In this document: positions 13,166 through 53,078 of the stretch, one piece after another
Numbering within the stretch: position 1 is the first letter of the stretch
Layout of the letters: each line of letters opens with the position of its first letter
Origin: Muraenolepis orangiensis
Lineage: Eukaryota > Chordata > Actinopteri > Gadiformes > Muraenolepididae
DNA: 64,000 nucleotides
Direction: 5' to 3'
Assembly (NCBI GenBank): GCA_027704905.1
Contig: CM051005.1
Coordinates: forward strand, 33,370,790 to 33,434,789
Notes under the pieces: generated by a model
What the model saw: the letters and a program-made list of their open reading frames with translations, nothing else
The model's database searches: none
What the model was told of the DNA's origin: nothing
Translations under genes and position numbers: made by a program

Positions 13166-13954
13166 GTCGGAGACAGACCAGCTTAGCTATGTTCCCCTGA
13201 TAAACCAGGGCTTCGTTCATTTCAATCAACATATTACATCTGACGGGCTGTTGCACGGCTCACACAAGCTGTGCGTCACAGGTTTAACGGCCCCCTTTTT
13301 CCATAATCGCTTGTGTGAAAATTGGATAATCCGAAATATTTTATGGACATGCAGAACGGCAAAGCGAGCTAAAAAGGAAGGACTTTGCAAAGGAGGACTA
13401 TGCATGGTATTTACACTTGGGCCCGGTGCCACTTTTCATCCAAAGGTCACTACTGGCCCTGCATGCTTGCCCGCTTTTCTTCTTCATGTGACGTGGGTGA
13501 TGCATTGCGAAGGTTCAGCGGAGGATATTAAACACACATTAAGAGTAACCTGAATGTAACACAAGGCAAACAGCCTCACTATTTATGGTTGGCATTCATG
13601 AACTGCACTGACAAACACAAGAGATTCCTAGTAAGCTCTCTGTGGTTCTCTCGTACAGATACACACATTTCTACCGCAATAAGTATGGTCTTACACATAT
13701 TTGGTCAGTCTGTGTTTTTTCTTCTCTTTCTTAAAAGGTCAAATGTACTGTATATCTTCTTTCCATTTGTCTAATCTGATCGATCAGGCCCTGTATTATA
13801 TCCACTACACAGGTAGGCCTAAGACTTAACCTCTGTGTTGTGTTTCAGAGAGGGTAAGCAAAGTGATCTGAAGAGCTCAGGGGGGTTTTTGTTGTTAGAT
13901 TTTTATCAGATTAGATTGCTTTGGCTTTCAATCCAGAGCAGCTGTCTGTCGCTA

Positions 13955-14725
13955 TTACCTAGACCTACGGGTTCCACAGGATTCTGTCACTTAGGCCTAC
14001 GGGTTCCACAGGATTCTGTCACTTAGGCCTACGGGTTCCACACGGTTCTATCATGTAGGCCTATGGGTTCCATATGATTTTGTCACCTAGACCTACAGTT
14101 CCACATGATTCTATCATGTAGGCTAACGGTTACACAGGATTCAAGCTTGTAGGCCTAGGGTCCCACAGGATTCTGTCACCTAGACCTACGGTTCCACAGG
14201 ATTCTGTCATGTAGGCCTGGGTTCCACATGATTCTATCATGTAGGCTAACGGTTCCACAGGATTCTGTCACCTAGACCTACGGTTCCACAGGATTCTGTC
14301 ATGTAGACCTACAGTTCCACAGGATTCTGTCACCTAGACCTACGGTCCCGCATGGTTCTATCATGTAGACCTACGAGTTCCACAGAATTCTGTCACCTAG
14401 ACCTACGGTTCCACAGGATGCTGTTCCACAGGATTTTGTCACCTTGGCCTACAGGTTCCACAGGATTGTGTCACCTTGGCCTACGGTTCCACAGGATTCT
14501 GTCACCTAGGCCTACGGGTTCCACAGGATTTTTCTCACATAGGCCTACGGTTCCACGAGATTCCGTGACCTAGGCCTATGGTTCGACATGGTTCTATCAT
14601 GTAGACCTATGAGTTCCACAGGATTCTGTCACCTAGACCTACGGTTCCACAGGATGCTGTCATGTAGGTTTACAGGTTCCACAGTATTCTGTCATTTAGG
14701 CCTACAGTTCCACATGATTCTATCA
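13955..14725 (+). repeat. 31-32-bp minisatellite
   Basis: About 24 degenerate units with core TTCCACAGGATTCTGTCACC and TAGACCTACGG. Variants include CATGATTCTATCATGTAGGC, which tend to recur in blocks. Confidence 0.95.
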
Positions 14726-16201
14726 AATTCCTGCGCTTGTTTGCAACATACAACTCTTGATACTTACAGTTGGACTTGCAAACAGACCAGTAGTATGTTT
14801 AAGATAAGTATAGTTAAGATATCATTGTAAGAAAATGTGTTTCTTAACATGTTTTTACATTTCTTTTTAGCTAGATACATTCACACCAATGAACAATGAC
14901 TCTGTCATCGCTACGGCTATTGGCAACAACCTACGGTCTTATTATAAAGCCAATGCAGCCAAATAGTTATAGGTCGCGTTAGTCGGAAACGCTATGCTAT
15001 TGTGGCAAAAAGTTCATCGCTGACGTACTAAGGTTGACCTTACTCGGATTGTGGAATTCTTGTTGTTCCTGCAAAACACGTGTTTGTCATTATGGAAGCT
15101 CTGCTAGGCCCTGGCGTGTCGCCAGCAGTGGGAACATTAACCGTGAGAGTGGACGCTGACAGCCCCACGGAGTCCAGTCCAGACGTTTGTTTTCGCTATA
15201 CGGAATCGCCTGCATTCCTGTTTTCACGATGCACCTCGGTCAGTCACCGCGAGGCCCATTAGCCCTATAGCTGTCACAGTTCATTGGGCAGAGCTGTATT
15301 TCATTCTTTTTCTCACTCTTATCTTTTTTATTATTTTTTTTTTAAGTGCTATAAAAGGCGAGCGAGCGAACGAGCGTCGGCTTTTTCTTCGGAAGGCGGT
15401 CCAAATGTGCGCGGGTTTTCCTCCACATGCAGCCGCCCATCAAAAGTACCCTCATGTAGCCGTTTAACAGATCAGCCGTCAAACACCACGTTGTGTCGCC
15501 TACTTAAAGTACAACAGCTGGCGTTAAGTCAGCCATAAACACGGTTCAATGTGGCGTGACAAGAAAAAGTTAAATTGTGATAAATAGTTGACACACACAC
15601 ACACGGTGATTAAAATTGAGGAGAGGAAGAATGGATGTCGAAACGTCCCAGAAAAACGAGTCATGTTGGTAAGTACGGCATGAGTCACGAGTCACCGTCA
15701 TCACCGGCGTGAACACAGGGAACACAGAACTACATTTGAGGGTTAGAGAGTTTTTGCTGGAGCGCACGTGTCCGGCCGCATTACAGCGAGCTGGCTCCAT
15801 GCTTACACTTAAAACAAATGCTTCACAATGATTCTAAAGGTTTTTCTTTGTCCATTATATGCAGTACATGATGATAATGGGATTGTCATTTGGATTTTTT
15901 GTTTTTTTTTTAGCTTGAACGTTGTACAGAGGGCAGAAATGATATCTATATGATATTTATATATCATGGTATCTAGTAAAAAAAACCAAGTAAATATTGT
16001 TGTGCCTGGACCTGGAGAGTATTCCACTCTAACCAGTGTCCCCGCTATGGAAAGGTTATATGATAGGTATACAAGAGAGTAACGCAGGCCTGATGGCTCT
16101 CAACACACTCCCAGGGCCGGGGTTATCTTGTGGATATGCGCCGGAAGGATTTACACAAGTCAAGAAACGTGGAGGCCTGCAATATAAAAAGCCTGCATGT
16201 G

Positions 16202-16204
<3 letters not shown>

Positions 16205-16236
<32 letters not shown>

Positions 16237-16272
16237 ACGTGTGTGTGTGTGCGCGCGTGTGCGTGTGCAGAC

Positions 16273-16303
<31 letters not shown>

Positions 16304-16312
16304 TGCGTATCC
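16205..16312. repeat. (GT)n imperfect microsatellite
   Basis: GT with GC and GCAGAC interruptions; a 30-bp segment is duplicated. Confidence 0.9.
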
Positions 16313-17753
16313 ATATATGTGTATTTTGTTGTGTTTTCGTGTCTTGTGTTTACATGCTGGGAGGAGGAAGAGGAGAGGAGAGGGGGCGGGTGGGTTTTTC
16401 GTCCCGTCTTGTCCTGCGTCATGGGCCGTGTCCGTCGGGCCTGGTGTGTCTCAGGCAGGTCCCGGTGCTCCCCCAGGCCCCGGGCTGCGCAGCTGTAAAT
16501 CAGCCATGCTTGCAGACGCTCACACCACTGAGGAGTGGACCACTGCCGGGCTTTATGATGGGCCGTGCCGTGCGCGCATGCAACACACCATTCGAATGGT
16601 GTTCGCACAAAACTCGCAGTCACCGCTGCAATCATTTAGTATACATCCGGGCATGGGTGGGGATCGTAGACGCACACGCACAGAAGCGCTCCTTTGTTGT
16701 TAGCCTATTTGTATTCACGCATTATCCATTTTAAGTGTAGAAATTAATAATATAGACTTGAACTTAAGTGGGTTGACCTCACCCAGGCTTGACAATGTTT
16801 TTGCCTTTGCAATTGCTTTGTCACAGCGCTGAGCACAAGGCATTCGGCAAATGCCTTGATGATAGCACACTGGAATGATGGAGGCAAACACACGGCTCCG
16901 CACAAAAGCATAGTGCAAGTGTGTCTGTTGAGGTTCCTGCATGCGGGCACACCTGCTATTCTGTCATTTGATCTTGATGTTGCCCCGGATTAGACGGGCA
17001 GCATACAGAACAGGTTATATAGGTTATCCGGCCTCGTACAGACGGAGACGCTGCCCAGGTGTCATTAGGGATAAGTGAGCCGTGATGTGACGCAGACGGA
17101 TGTAAACAAACCTCAATGGATGTCAACGACAAAAACGGCAAGATGGCTCCTGGACGCATCATTCACCAATATTAGTTAGTGATGAAACCTAAGAGATGTC
17201 AACATTTTGTGTTTTAAAATGTACAGTTAAGCTCTGAAAGGACTTCTAATTAGGTATACATAACAACAATACTAGTCAATCACTTTGCTTGGTTACTTTA
17301 AATACTATGGTCTTCAATAAAAAATAATCCACAATTCTCCCCCTAAATGTATTGCTTGGGTAATTAGTATAACTCAATTTGAGTTTTATCTATGAAGAGG
17401 GAAAGCATTTTAAGCAATAAGGAATCTTACCAAAAGTAGTATATGACTCAATAATAATGCTATTTTAATTGCTCAATTCATGTCCCGGTAATATTTGTCT
17501 TGTTAAAAGGTTTCTTGAGTCTAAAACATTCCTTTATTCTTAGCATTATTAACGCCTAATGACACATTTTTGGTTTCAGAATTCAGGAAAGTGGTTGTTG
17601 TTTTAATAGTGAATAACCCTGCTATCATATTCAAGCCAAAGGTTTCTCTTGATATTATCTATGGGTCACTATAGGTCCAGTTATTATTTCAATGTGATTT
17701 CAGTAAAAGCTAAATCTGGGAATATGGCAAAAGAATCCATACCCCCTTCACAC

Positions 17754-17755
<2 letters not shown>

Positions 17756-17792
<37 letters not shown>

Positions 17793-17869
17793 CTACTACT
17801 ACCACTACTACTACTGCTACTACTACTACTACTACTGCTACTACTACTACTCCTACTACTACCACTACC

Positions 17870-17913
<44 letters not shown>

Positions 17914-17987
17914 CACTACCACTACCACTACTAATACTACTACTACTACTACTACCACTACTACTACCACTACCACTACCACTACCA

Positions 17988-18030
<43 letters not shown>

Positions 18031-18103
18031 CACTACTACTACTACTACCACTACTACTCCTACTCCTACTACTACTACCACTACTACTACTACTACTGCT
18101 ACA
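17756..18103. repeat. (CTA)n trinucleotide microsatellite
   Basis: About 350 bp of ACT/ACC/CCT triplets. It reads as poly-Leu on + and poly-Val on -, but neither is credible coding. Confidence 0.97.
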
Positions 18104-18670
18104 AAAATAAGAATAATAGTATAATAGCTGATCAGACGAAGATAGTTTTACATTCCCATTGCTCCTTTGAGTCGGTCGAATCCTATCCTGATAAATTCCT
18201 GCTATTCCACTGTCAGTAAATCCACTGCATCCTTTCTCCCCGTGTTCCCATCGACAACGACAACAACAACAACCACCACAACAACAACAGCAACAGCAAC
18301 TGTATCATGGTGGCTGGGTTAGCGGTGTAAATTAGGACGCCTACATAGCCTGCTGAAAACCATAAACGTGAGAAGGGCTTTTTGTCCCTCATTAACGTGG
18401 CCCAGGGCTAATCTCCACTGGACCTTTCTTTCCTCCAGCAGTACGTGGGCCAACCACCTATATTTTCTCTGTCCTTTCTTGTCATTATTTCTGCTCTATT
18501 GTATATAACTTGTAGGTAACATGTGGGTCGCGTGGCTCTTCGCCCTTACAAGACGAGCGTCGTCGTCTGTGTGTGTGTGCGTGTGTTTGTGTTCATTTTT
18601 CATTATCAGGGCGTGCGTCTGTCGGAGTGCTTGTGACGCTGTGTGTGTGTGTGTGTGTGGCTGCAGCTTC

Positions 18671-18705
18671 TGACGTCAGCACCGCCCTGCTTCTCTCCGT
18701 ATAAA
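18671..18705 (+). promoter_or_regulatory. CRE plus TATA-like pair
   Basis: TGACGTCA (18671-18678) lies 21 bp before TATAAA (18700-18705). A second CRE-like CGACGTCA follows at about 18838. It sits in a short, less repetitive patch of intron 1. Confidence 0.3.
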
Positions 18706-19009
18706 CGTCATCAGACTGTCAGAGGGAGCCCCACCCCCCCACTAATGGCACACACACACACACACACTCTCCTTCCTTCAAACATACACACCCACACTTC
18801 ACCTCAAATTCTGTTTTCTATAGACGTGTTTCTGGGCGACGTCACTGCAGATATGCACGCGCACCGAGGAGGCACCAAGACAATGGACAGACACGATGAC
18901 AAGCGTCACGATGACAAGGATTTGTTGTGTCCTTAACTGCGCTAATCACAAAAGACTTAACAGAAACGGAGGATCTAACAGTCAAGGATGCGAGTCTTTA
19001 AAAGGGCGT

Positions 19010-19365
19010 ATCTAAATCGGGAGGATTGAATCCTCTTTATGACATACATGCACATGTACAGGTCACATACATGTGTATGTGTATGTACACACAGTGACAT
19101 TTGTTTCTCTGCATTTAACCCATCCTAGTATTAGGAGCAGTGGGCAGCTATTTGATATACAGTGCAGGGGTCTGGTGCCTTGCTCAAGGGCACCTCGGCA
19201 GTGGCCCAGGAGTCAAAACTGGCACCTTTTTCCGAGTACCCAGTTCTCACTCAGTACTCTCACTCCGTTTCGGGGACTTGAACCGGCGACCCTCCGGTTC
19301 CCAAGCCCCCCAAGTCCCCAAGTCCCCAAGACCCAACAGACTGAGCTACTGCCGCCCCTATTGTG
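19010..19365 (-). mobile_element. tRNA-derived SINE, family C, copy 1
   Basis: The right end carries a reverse tRNA-like head (GACTTGAACCGGCGACC is the reversed B box; CTGAGCTACTGCC the reversed A box). The body has TGCCTTGCTCAAGGGCACCT and the tail has GGAGGATTGAATCCTC. The same element recurs near 37190, 41065, 54973 and 57845. Confidence 0.8.
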
Positions 19366-20461
19366 GTGTGGTGATAGTCCAAAAGGCAGCGCCCCACTTC
19401 CCACACCAAACCCGGATCATGTTGTCATCGTACAACTCAATAGTTTGAACATGGACACACAGTACATGATTGTAGGCATCTAATGATTTGCATGCACATG
19501 TATAATATCCTGTGTCAGGCCATTTGGACATCCAATAGCCATTCATTTTCAGGAATAGCATAATAATCCAGTAATGTTTTCCCGTTAGTGAGTCCGTTTC
19601 TGCATCTGTATATAAGGAGGCTAAGTGCCATCACCTGCCAGGTCTTGACACATACCCATCCCCCTCCCATATTAATATAGTGCATTTATAGATTCCCAAT
19701 CTATATAATTAGGTTTATGTTCATATCTCTTCCTTTTCAATAAGAAAAGTATATAGATTAGATAGAATCTATAAATACACTTTACACTAAATATGGGATG
19801 AGATGGGATGTGACCAAAGAAGATAAATACACAGAACTGACTTGATTCTGTGGTCCAAACAAATCGTCTTTCAATTTAGAATTACTTTGATCCTGAATGT
19901 CTGAGGTGAAATTTAGCTTAGGCCTACCTGTTGGGATGCTATCGTGGGATAGCGCAGGGATAGGCTACGTCCGTCCATCCATAGACAAAATGGAGAATGT
20001 TAAACTGCCATGTCACATGTCATTGACTGTTTCAAATACGTAATTGTTACTTTGACTTATTATTGTCATAATCATCGTTGAGTTGCGTAGACAAGTTGAT
20101 GTCTCAATTTTAACCAAACCACTAAAGCTGTGTTCATGAATCAGAACGTTTTTTGTTCGCCGTTATACTAATGCTAGCATTCGAGCATTTCTTAGAATTG
20201 TAAGAGGGCAAATTCTGTCATTTATTTATTAGTCTTCCAGTCAGTGATGTTAGGACAATGCTTAAGGCTTTACAAGAAAAAAATGCAATACAATACCATA
20301 TGTATATTGATTACAATGCTAATGTGAGTTAGTGTGTGTGTGTGTGTGTGTGTGTTCATGGTAACAATAAATCGTTTTTCCCCCTCTCTGCATGCACATA
20401 CAACCATGTTTGTAAACGGGAAACCGGTCTATACACACATACTACTCTTAAACAAATGATA

Positions 20462-20800
<339 letters not shown>

Positions 20801-22429
20801 CACACACACCCACACGCTTATTAGTGTGTTTTTTCCCCCTCTCACACCAGAGTGAAAGAGCCTTGCTCATATCACACCAAGCTGTAACCAACTGATTGCG
20901 CGGCAGCCCCTAGCCTGCATAGCTTCCTATTTAACAGACCGATCACAATAGACTCACGCTAAAGCCGTGTCACCCGCGAGTCTCCTGTTTACTAAAGGGT
21001 GCTCTGCGCGATCCCTACGACACCGCCGTGGCCCTTCTCTCTGCTAATTGTCCGGCTACCCATCACCGACCGTCCTCTCTCCCAAATACCTCATTGTCAC
21101 ACACACGCCAGGAGACCTGCACATGTAGGTGTGCCCCGGAGACATCAGCGTGACTCTGCTGAACCTCCTGTCTCACCCCCCACTGTGTGTTTTGTTTGTC
21201 GATGTGTTGTGGTCCTAAGATGCACCATGGCACTGTCCATGCAGACCTGGCTCCCTGTATACGCACACACACCACACTTTGTTGGCCCAGGTTGGAACTA
21301 TACGCCCTTGTAATATGTATTCCATTTGATAGATTCTAGTTTGATGTATTCTCTTCACACATGGCCTCTCCCCTTGTCCTCTCTTCCCCTTGTCCTTTGC
21401 ATTCCCTACGTCCGTCCGCTTCCCCCTTCTCCGCACATCCCTTACAGAAACAAGAAAATAGCCCCCCCCCCCCCCGCAACCCCCACCCTCTCCATCCTGT
21501 TGCCATGGTGATTGGAGCATTGTTTGCTGGCCTCTCGTCATGGGTTGCCATGGCAGAGCTTATTTGCCATATTAAATGTTGGGCTGCATTGTACAGATGC
21601 TGATGACAAGCACCCAACGTCCCACCTTTGATCAGTTCAACGGCCCCGCTGATTTAAAGCAAGCCGATGAAGACGGTTTAACGCGTAGAGAGAGAGCGTA
21701 AGCGTTCCTCGTGAACAAAGAAATGTGCATTGTTCACTGGAGTTGAATTTGAATAGAATCTGACTAACTAATTCAGTGATGGTGGTGGAAAACTTCTGCT
21801 ATCGTATTCATGTGAGGTATTTGGTGGGCATCCTTCTGCTCCTATTACACCTTGTAAGAAGCAGTGAGACATCCCTAAAGAGGATGTAAAACAACAATGC
21901 ATTTTTGTAAAATGAAATCGGAGTTCTAATGAATACAACTTATCCATTGGTCAATATTATACATATATATACAGAGTGTTGGTTGGCATTGGTTTGTTGG
22001 TTCAGAGTGACGACCTCTGATCTTAAATGCATAACTGAGACTTTTAGAACATGTTTTGTTGGTTTGATGTCATATTTTCGGACAAATCATGAAGATAACA
22101 ATCAGAAGGCATTGAACTATGTAGATGGGATAGGCTGAGCGAGGTTGTTGGTGGAGCCGGTTCAATGGGACAGACGCGCTGTAAATTCGCCCCCTTGTGG
22201 TGAGGAGTTGGAGTTGCAGGCTGGAGTGAGTGAAATGTTTACGGCATGGTTTCAACACGGCAACCTGATTCTCATTGAAGACATGAAGTCTAAAAGTAGT
22301 CTCCTTATATCCTTATTTTAGTCTCCTTCAGGGCGGTCAGCACATGCCTTCTTTATTTCCTTTTTCCAGATTTGCTTCTCCACACGATTACCTTTGACGT
22401 TTTTTTTAATTGTTGGTAGTTGATAGAAC

Positions 22430-22915
<486 letters not shown>

Positions 22916-23374
22916 AAAAAAAAAATAGTTAACAATATGGATTAGGCATTTTCATTTGAGGACAGCATGTCCACGTTTAACTCTGCACCGCCTGTGTAAT
23001 GACATATGTAAGCGAGAGCACCTATTTGGTCATAACAACGCACCCAATGGCGTGGCCGGTGCCCATTGACGTCGTTGGAGCCAGATCACGTTTCACAACT
23101 CTGTGCTAGACGCAACATTGTGGTTTCAGTGGTTTTGTTTTCTCTTATTTCGCTTTCTGAGAACCGAATCGGTGTTGCTATCTCACCTCCTCCTCCTCCT
23201 CCTTGAGAGAGAGAGAGAGTGTATCGCACGTTGCAGGAAATACGATGAACGTCAATGCACGACGTGGTGTTGAGATACGATTCTTTCTCAGCCCCCTTTC
23301 ATTGATACCTTCTTTCGACAGCGTAGTGCAACAGCCAGGCATCTTTTTTTAACACGTACACACTCAATCATACC

Positions 23375-23540
23375 TTTCTGAAACACACGCACACCACCAA
23401 GCACACACACACCTTCTTTCTGAAACACACGTACCTACTCACACCTTTCTGAAACACACGCACGTACACACACTCATACCTTCTTTCTGAAACACACGCA
23501 CGCACGCACGCACTCACACTCGCACCTTTCTGAAACACAC
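23375..23540. repeat. Short tandem array with core CTTTCTGAAACACACGCAC
   Basis: Five imperfect units of about 30-40 bp with internal CA variation, ending about 70 bp before pde3b exon 2. Confidence 0.85.
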
Positions 23541-23612
23541 AACCACACGTGTATAGTTGTTATCAGTTTCAACTAGCCGTGACGTAACGATGGTGTCTTG
23601 TTTGTTTTTCAG

Positions 23613-44212
<20,600 letters not shown>

Positions 44213-44365
44213 ACGGGCGGGGGGACGAAGGACACGAGGAGAGTGAGAGAGGGCAAACGGAAGAGATCCCCACAAACGCTCTCTGCCTTTTAGCCTACAC
44301 AAACTCAGCCACACGTCTACGATATATCACACACACACACACACACACACATTGTTCACATACAC

Positions 44366-44405
<40 letters not shown>

Positions 44406-46191
44406 TGGTCACATACATACACACACACATACATTGTACACACACACACACATTGTTCACACACACACGCATTGTACATACACAAAACCATACATACACA
44501 CACAGAATGCAGATACACACACACACACACACACAAACTGATTACACTCCCACGCACACAGACACACACATTATACTTTCTTACACATTACGCACACACA
44601 CACACACATCCACACACACACACACACACACGTTACACACCCTTCACTGTGCTGACACGTTGATGAGTAAAACACGGCCTTACTACTGTGAGAGGACCCC
44701 CTGCTGTCATGGCGGGAGCCCCCACTCCTATGCACTTTCACCCCCCTGGAGAGCCCAGGACTCTTCAGAGAGACTGTCCAGAGAGACTGTCCAGGAGACT
44801 GTCCAGATAGACTGTTCAGAGAGACTATCCAGAGAGACTGTCCAGAGAGACTGTCCAGAGAGACTGTTCAGAGAGAGAGAGAGAGAGAGCAAGGACTCCT
44901 CCAGAGTGCTTAACTCCTAACCCCCTGCGGTACAAACAAAACTTAAAAGTCTCCGTATAAGGAAACAAACAAAAAAAGCAAGAACCTAAAGCTATGTGGT
45001 GGAGGGAAATCGAGGAAGGAGGAAGTGATTGACACACGCGTGTACCAAAGTGAACAGTTTGAAACATGGGAAGAGCAGCGACGGAGGGCCTCCATGTCAG
45101 GTATATTTTAGACTTCTATATCAAATGTGCCTGTCTGAACATATACCGAGGCCACATGGGGTCCTGGTTGGCTGACGTCCTGTGGGCTTGTGTAGTTCTC
45201 TCCCCTCGCTGGTGACACGAAAACACTGTATCAGAGTCAGTCACAAAGACAATATGAATTGTTGACTGACCATTAGCATTATAGCTGCATCGTTTTGGGA
45301 TGCTTTAACTCATGTGTACCACCTGCCTTTTATGTTGGATTCTCTTGATTCTGTTGCCTCTTTTTTTGTTTTTTGTTTTGGTGAATGAATGTTTTGTCTT
45401 TGTGCATGCAATGAAGAACGTGTGTGTGTGCATGTGCGGGGCTGTGTGTGTGCGTGCGTGCGTGTGTGTGTGTGTGTGTGCCTATGTGGGGCTGTGCACA
45501 TGTGTGTGTGTGTCTGTGTCTGTATGTGTGCATGTGTGTGTGTGCGCATGCGCGAGGCTGTGTGTGTGTGTGTGTGTGCCTGTGCAGGGCTGTGTAAGTG
45601 TGCAGGTGTGTATGTGTGTGTGTGTGTGTTTTCCTAAGTGATGAAGCGTCCTCTGGTGTTTTAACATGTTGCAGTCAGATTGCTATTTCAATGAAGGGAT
45701 TCTATGTTTTTGTTTTAACTACAAGTATTTTTTAAAGGTTACTCAGGATTCACGCAAAGTTGAATAGTTATTTTGCAAATATTATTGTCACGGGTGTTGA
45801 ATACACTTTTAAATCAAAGAAAAATTCAATCTGGATGAGCGACGACGTCGTTTTTAATCTTTTTACGAACAACTTGGACAACAACAGACAAATTCAAGCA
45901 ATGGAGCTCCTCTGTGACCGAGGGAGCGTGTCTTGCTGACCATCGGACATCGAACTGTTTGCATCCATTTGAATGTGGCGGGAGGAACGCTTCTCTTTTG
46001 AGTGGGTCAGCCTGTAGCCGTACATCGGGGGGGATTTGCGGCAACGTTCTGTGGTGTGCAGCAAAACCGCGTCACGCTATAACCAGGCTGGTCGTTTGTG
46101 TCACCAATTTCTCTTTCCTTTCACAGAACTTCCCCCCCCCTTCATTAAATTGTTCATTTTAGTGAACCAGCACACTTATATTTAGACAAGT

Positions 46192-46455
<264 letters not shown>

Positions 46456-47766
46456 CTCGTCTCGTCTCTCCTATCGTCTCTTTCTTGTTCATTTCTTGGT
46501 GGTTCTTTGTATCTTTCTATCTTTTCAGACTCATGTTCTGACTGGTCCTGCCCCACCGTGACCCCGGCCAGTGCCCCCAGAGAGTGGACCACACATTCTC
46601 TTTCAGTCTGGTTTGGTTTGTAGCTGTGTTGATTGATTATTTTTATTTTTGTTAATTTTTCCTCCATGTGTGTGACTAGACGGGTGTAAAAACAAGCATT
46701 ACAACCAATCCCAACAACAGAAGCTCTCTATCTTTATCCATTAAAACAATGGAATTACATTTTGTATCACTTTTTTTTTTTTTTTTTGTTGAATTGAGAA
46801 ATATAAATCGGCAAGGTAATATTCTAATGACAAATAGAAAAATAGATAGCGTGCACATTTTAATACCAAACGAGTATTTAGCCTCTGCACAGAAACAGTA
46901 TGTGCATATACATGAACTGTGTTTTTAGAATTGATCACCTGATTGCATCTGTTGTCTACACGCTACAAGCTGGTGTACATGTACTGTAATGACCTATTTT
47001 CCTTTCTGCTTTTGTATCTTTCTTTTTCCCCGGCTGTTCAACTCTTGGGTTTATTTGTGTTGTGTTGTGTGTATTGGTGTTTGAGCATCTCTCCCCTCTC
47101 TGTATCATAACCACTCTAGTCGTCCTTGTTGTTCCTCTGTCACCGTGAGTGTCTGCTCTGCTCTGTTCAACCGCGGTCAACTAACCACGAGGCAGGAGGA
47201 GTCACAGCTGGGGGGGGGTCACATAAGTGTGTGTGTGTGTGTATCAGCGGCTCGTGGATACGGATACACCCGGATACGCCCTCACCCCCCCCCCCCCCAA
47301 ACTGCCCTGTCTCTCACCAAACTTCTGATGTTCAACGTCGTTGATTCTTTGTTGGCTCCTCCCTGTGCCACTCCGGTGTCCTCTGATTGGTTTTTGCCAT
47401 AAATGCATCTTACCGATGGCGACCATCACCCTTATGTAGCATTCAAGATGTGTGCATTTTATTTAATATAACAATTCACCCATATCAGCGTTGTTGTTGT
47501 GGGGGCAGGGGTGATTTCTGTTATTTATAGCTTGTCATAAACCACCATCCAAGTACCAGTGGCTTTCTCCTTCCTTTCTTTGTGTGTGTGTGTGTGTGTG
47601 TTTGAAAGTGTGTGTGTGTGTGTGTGTCCACTTAAAATATAAACACCTTAACACCAATTATTAAAGGAGCACTAAGTAATGTTTTATCCAAATCCATTTG
47701 ATATATACGATAAGATCCAATGAGATGGACTTAAAGCATACCAGACATGACACACTGGGGATAGGC

Positions 47767-47772
47767 AATAAA
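47767..47772 (+). terminator. Candidate pde3b polyadenylation signal AATAAA
   Basis: AATAAA lies about 280 bp before the opposing cyp2r1 signal, so the two convergent genes would end close together. Earlier ATTAAA variants are equally possible. Confidence 0.35.
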
Positions 47773-48044
47773 CAAACATGCTCTAAATATGCTGTTATAC
47801 TTATCTTCTATATCCTCCATCTATACTGAATCATGGACTTTGCCATACGAGTTATAAAGAGTGACATGACACCATAATGATAATGGGGGGGAAGAAATAT
47901 ATGCACTATCCAAACATACAATCTTCAGGATTGTGTCTACAGTGTTTTGCTTGGCGTATGCCCTCGGCTAAACTATGAAAAGATTGAAATGATCTAGGTG
48001 AAACTATACATTTGAGGTTTTTAGAAAATGTGTGTATAAAAAGG

Positions 48045-48050
48045 TTTATT
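48045..48050 (-). terminator. Candidate cyp2r1 polyadenylation signal
   Basis: TTTATT on the + strand is AATAAA on the cyp2r1 strand, about 755 nt after the stop codon. The stretch 48050-48805 would be the cyp2r1 3' UTR; I see no other gene in it. Confidence 0.5.
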
Positions 48051-48805
48051 TCTCATGAGTAGAAACATACAGTATATAAAATATATTTTAGCAAACATCA
48101 ACTTTACATACAAATACTTTTTGAGCAGGGGGCCAGCACCATTTAGCAGTCTTCCACACATGCTTCTTGAAAATCACAAATGTTTCCGTGAAGAGAGCCT
48201 TTTTTTTCATGGAACCCAATCCCTGGTGTCGGGGGTCACAGTTAGTTCAGATAACGTCAAACATGGCATGCGTCCAGCCTGCAAATACACACCATTCACA
48301 CGATTTTTCGTGGAAAGATTGCTGGTCCGCCGTTTCTCCCTACGGCTGAAACACATTTGAACAGTGTTTCCCATGGAGCTAGACCTGAGCAAGACAAGGC
48401 CATGACCCCCGACCGCAGAGGTGGATGTTCCATCAATCATTCACTAGCCCTGACCAACCTGTCACCCCAAAAGCACCACAGCCACATTTCAGTCGGCTGT
48501 TGCCGTTTTCCCCCCAACTTTTACATTTACACGTTGGTTTCCAGAATGTCAAGCCTCAAAAATGCTTGATTTGGATTCCCTCATCTCAGTTCAAAATACT
48601 AGATTGTTTTTTATCCCTGCTGTTTCACTGTTGTGTGCAAACATGCATACTGACACAGTTCAGACGCCATCACCTAATCCAATCTTAAGTGTCCAAATGG
48701 CGTGATCGCTTAATGCAAGTAAAAAAAACAACAGGAATGCAGATCACACATGGCGGAATACATCGCCATACATATTGTCTGGAAAGCACCACGACGACGG
48801 CGACT

Positions 48806-52421
<3,616 letters not shown>

Positions 52422-52505
52422 GGCTACAGTACCCCCCGTGGCTCCTACCCCTATTCTCTACCTAAAGAAAAGGGGGACTGAGGCGTTGGTATCATCTTTC
52501 CACGT

Positions 52506-52639
<134 letters not shown>

Positions 52640-53047
52640 CCTCGCACTCCAAGATTTGCCAGAAAAGCCGTTTCAGGAAATCCACCATTGAACTTTGTCC
52701 ATGCCCTCTCCTGGGGGGAGGGCGGGTGAGGCGATATATTTACATAGATATATGTATAGACGACGGATGTCGTACTATAGAGAGATGTACCGTAGATAGA
52801 CGTAGACGTCTATTCACTGAAGTATAACTGCTTTTTACTCCAGTAGAAAGGCACCACTGCAACACATACCTCGGTCCATGCCCTTACGTCGGTGTGAACT
52901 TTATGCAATGCACGCATACATGTGCACACACGCATGCAGAATCCAGAAGAACGCATGCATACAAAATAATGCAAACAAAAAAAACAGTGAATGCATACAT
53001 GCATTCACTTATTCACGTGCACGTATCCAAACACACACAGCATACAT

Positions 53048-53078
<31 letters not shown>

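Noticed and set aside
17649..18110. Poly-Leu membrane-like protein of 153 codons and the antisense poly-Val frame
   Set aside because: A CTA trinucleotide microsatellite; no family similarity.
18643..18936. 97-codon frame after the CRE/TATA pair
   Set aside because: It starts in a GT repeat, has His-Thr repeats and no similarity; more likely chance.
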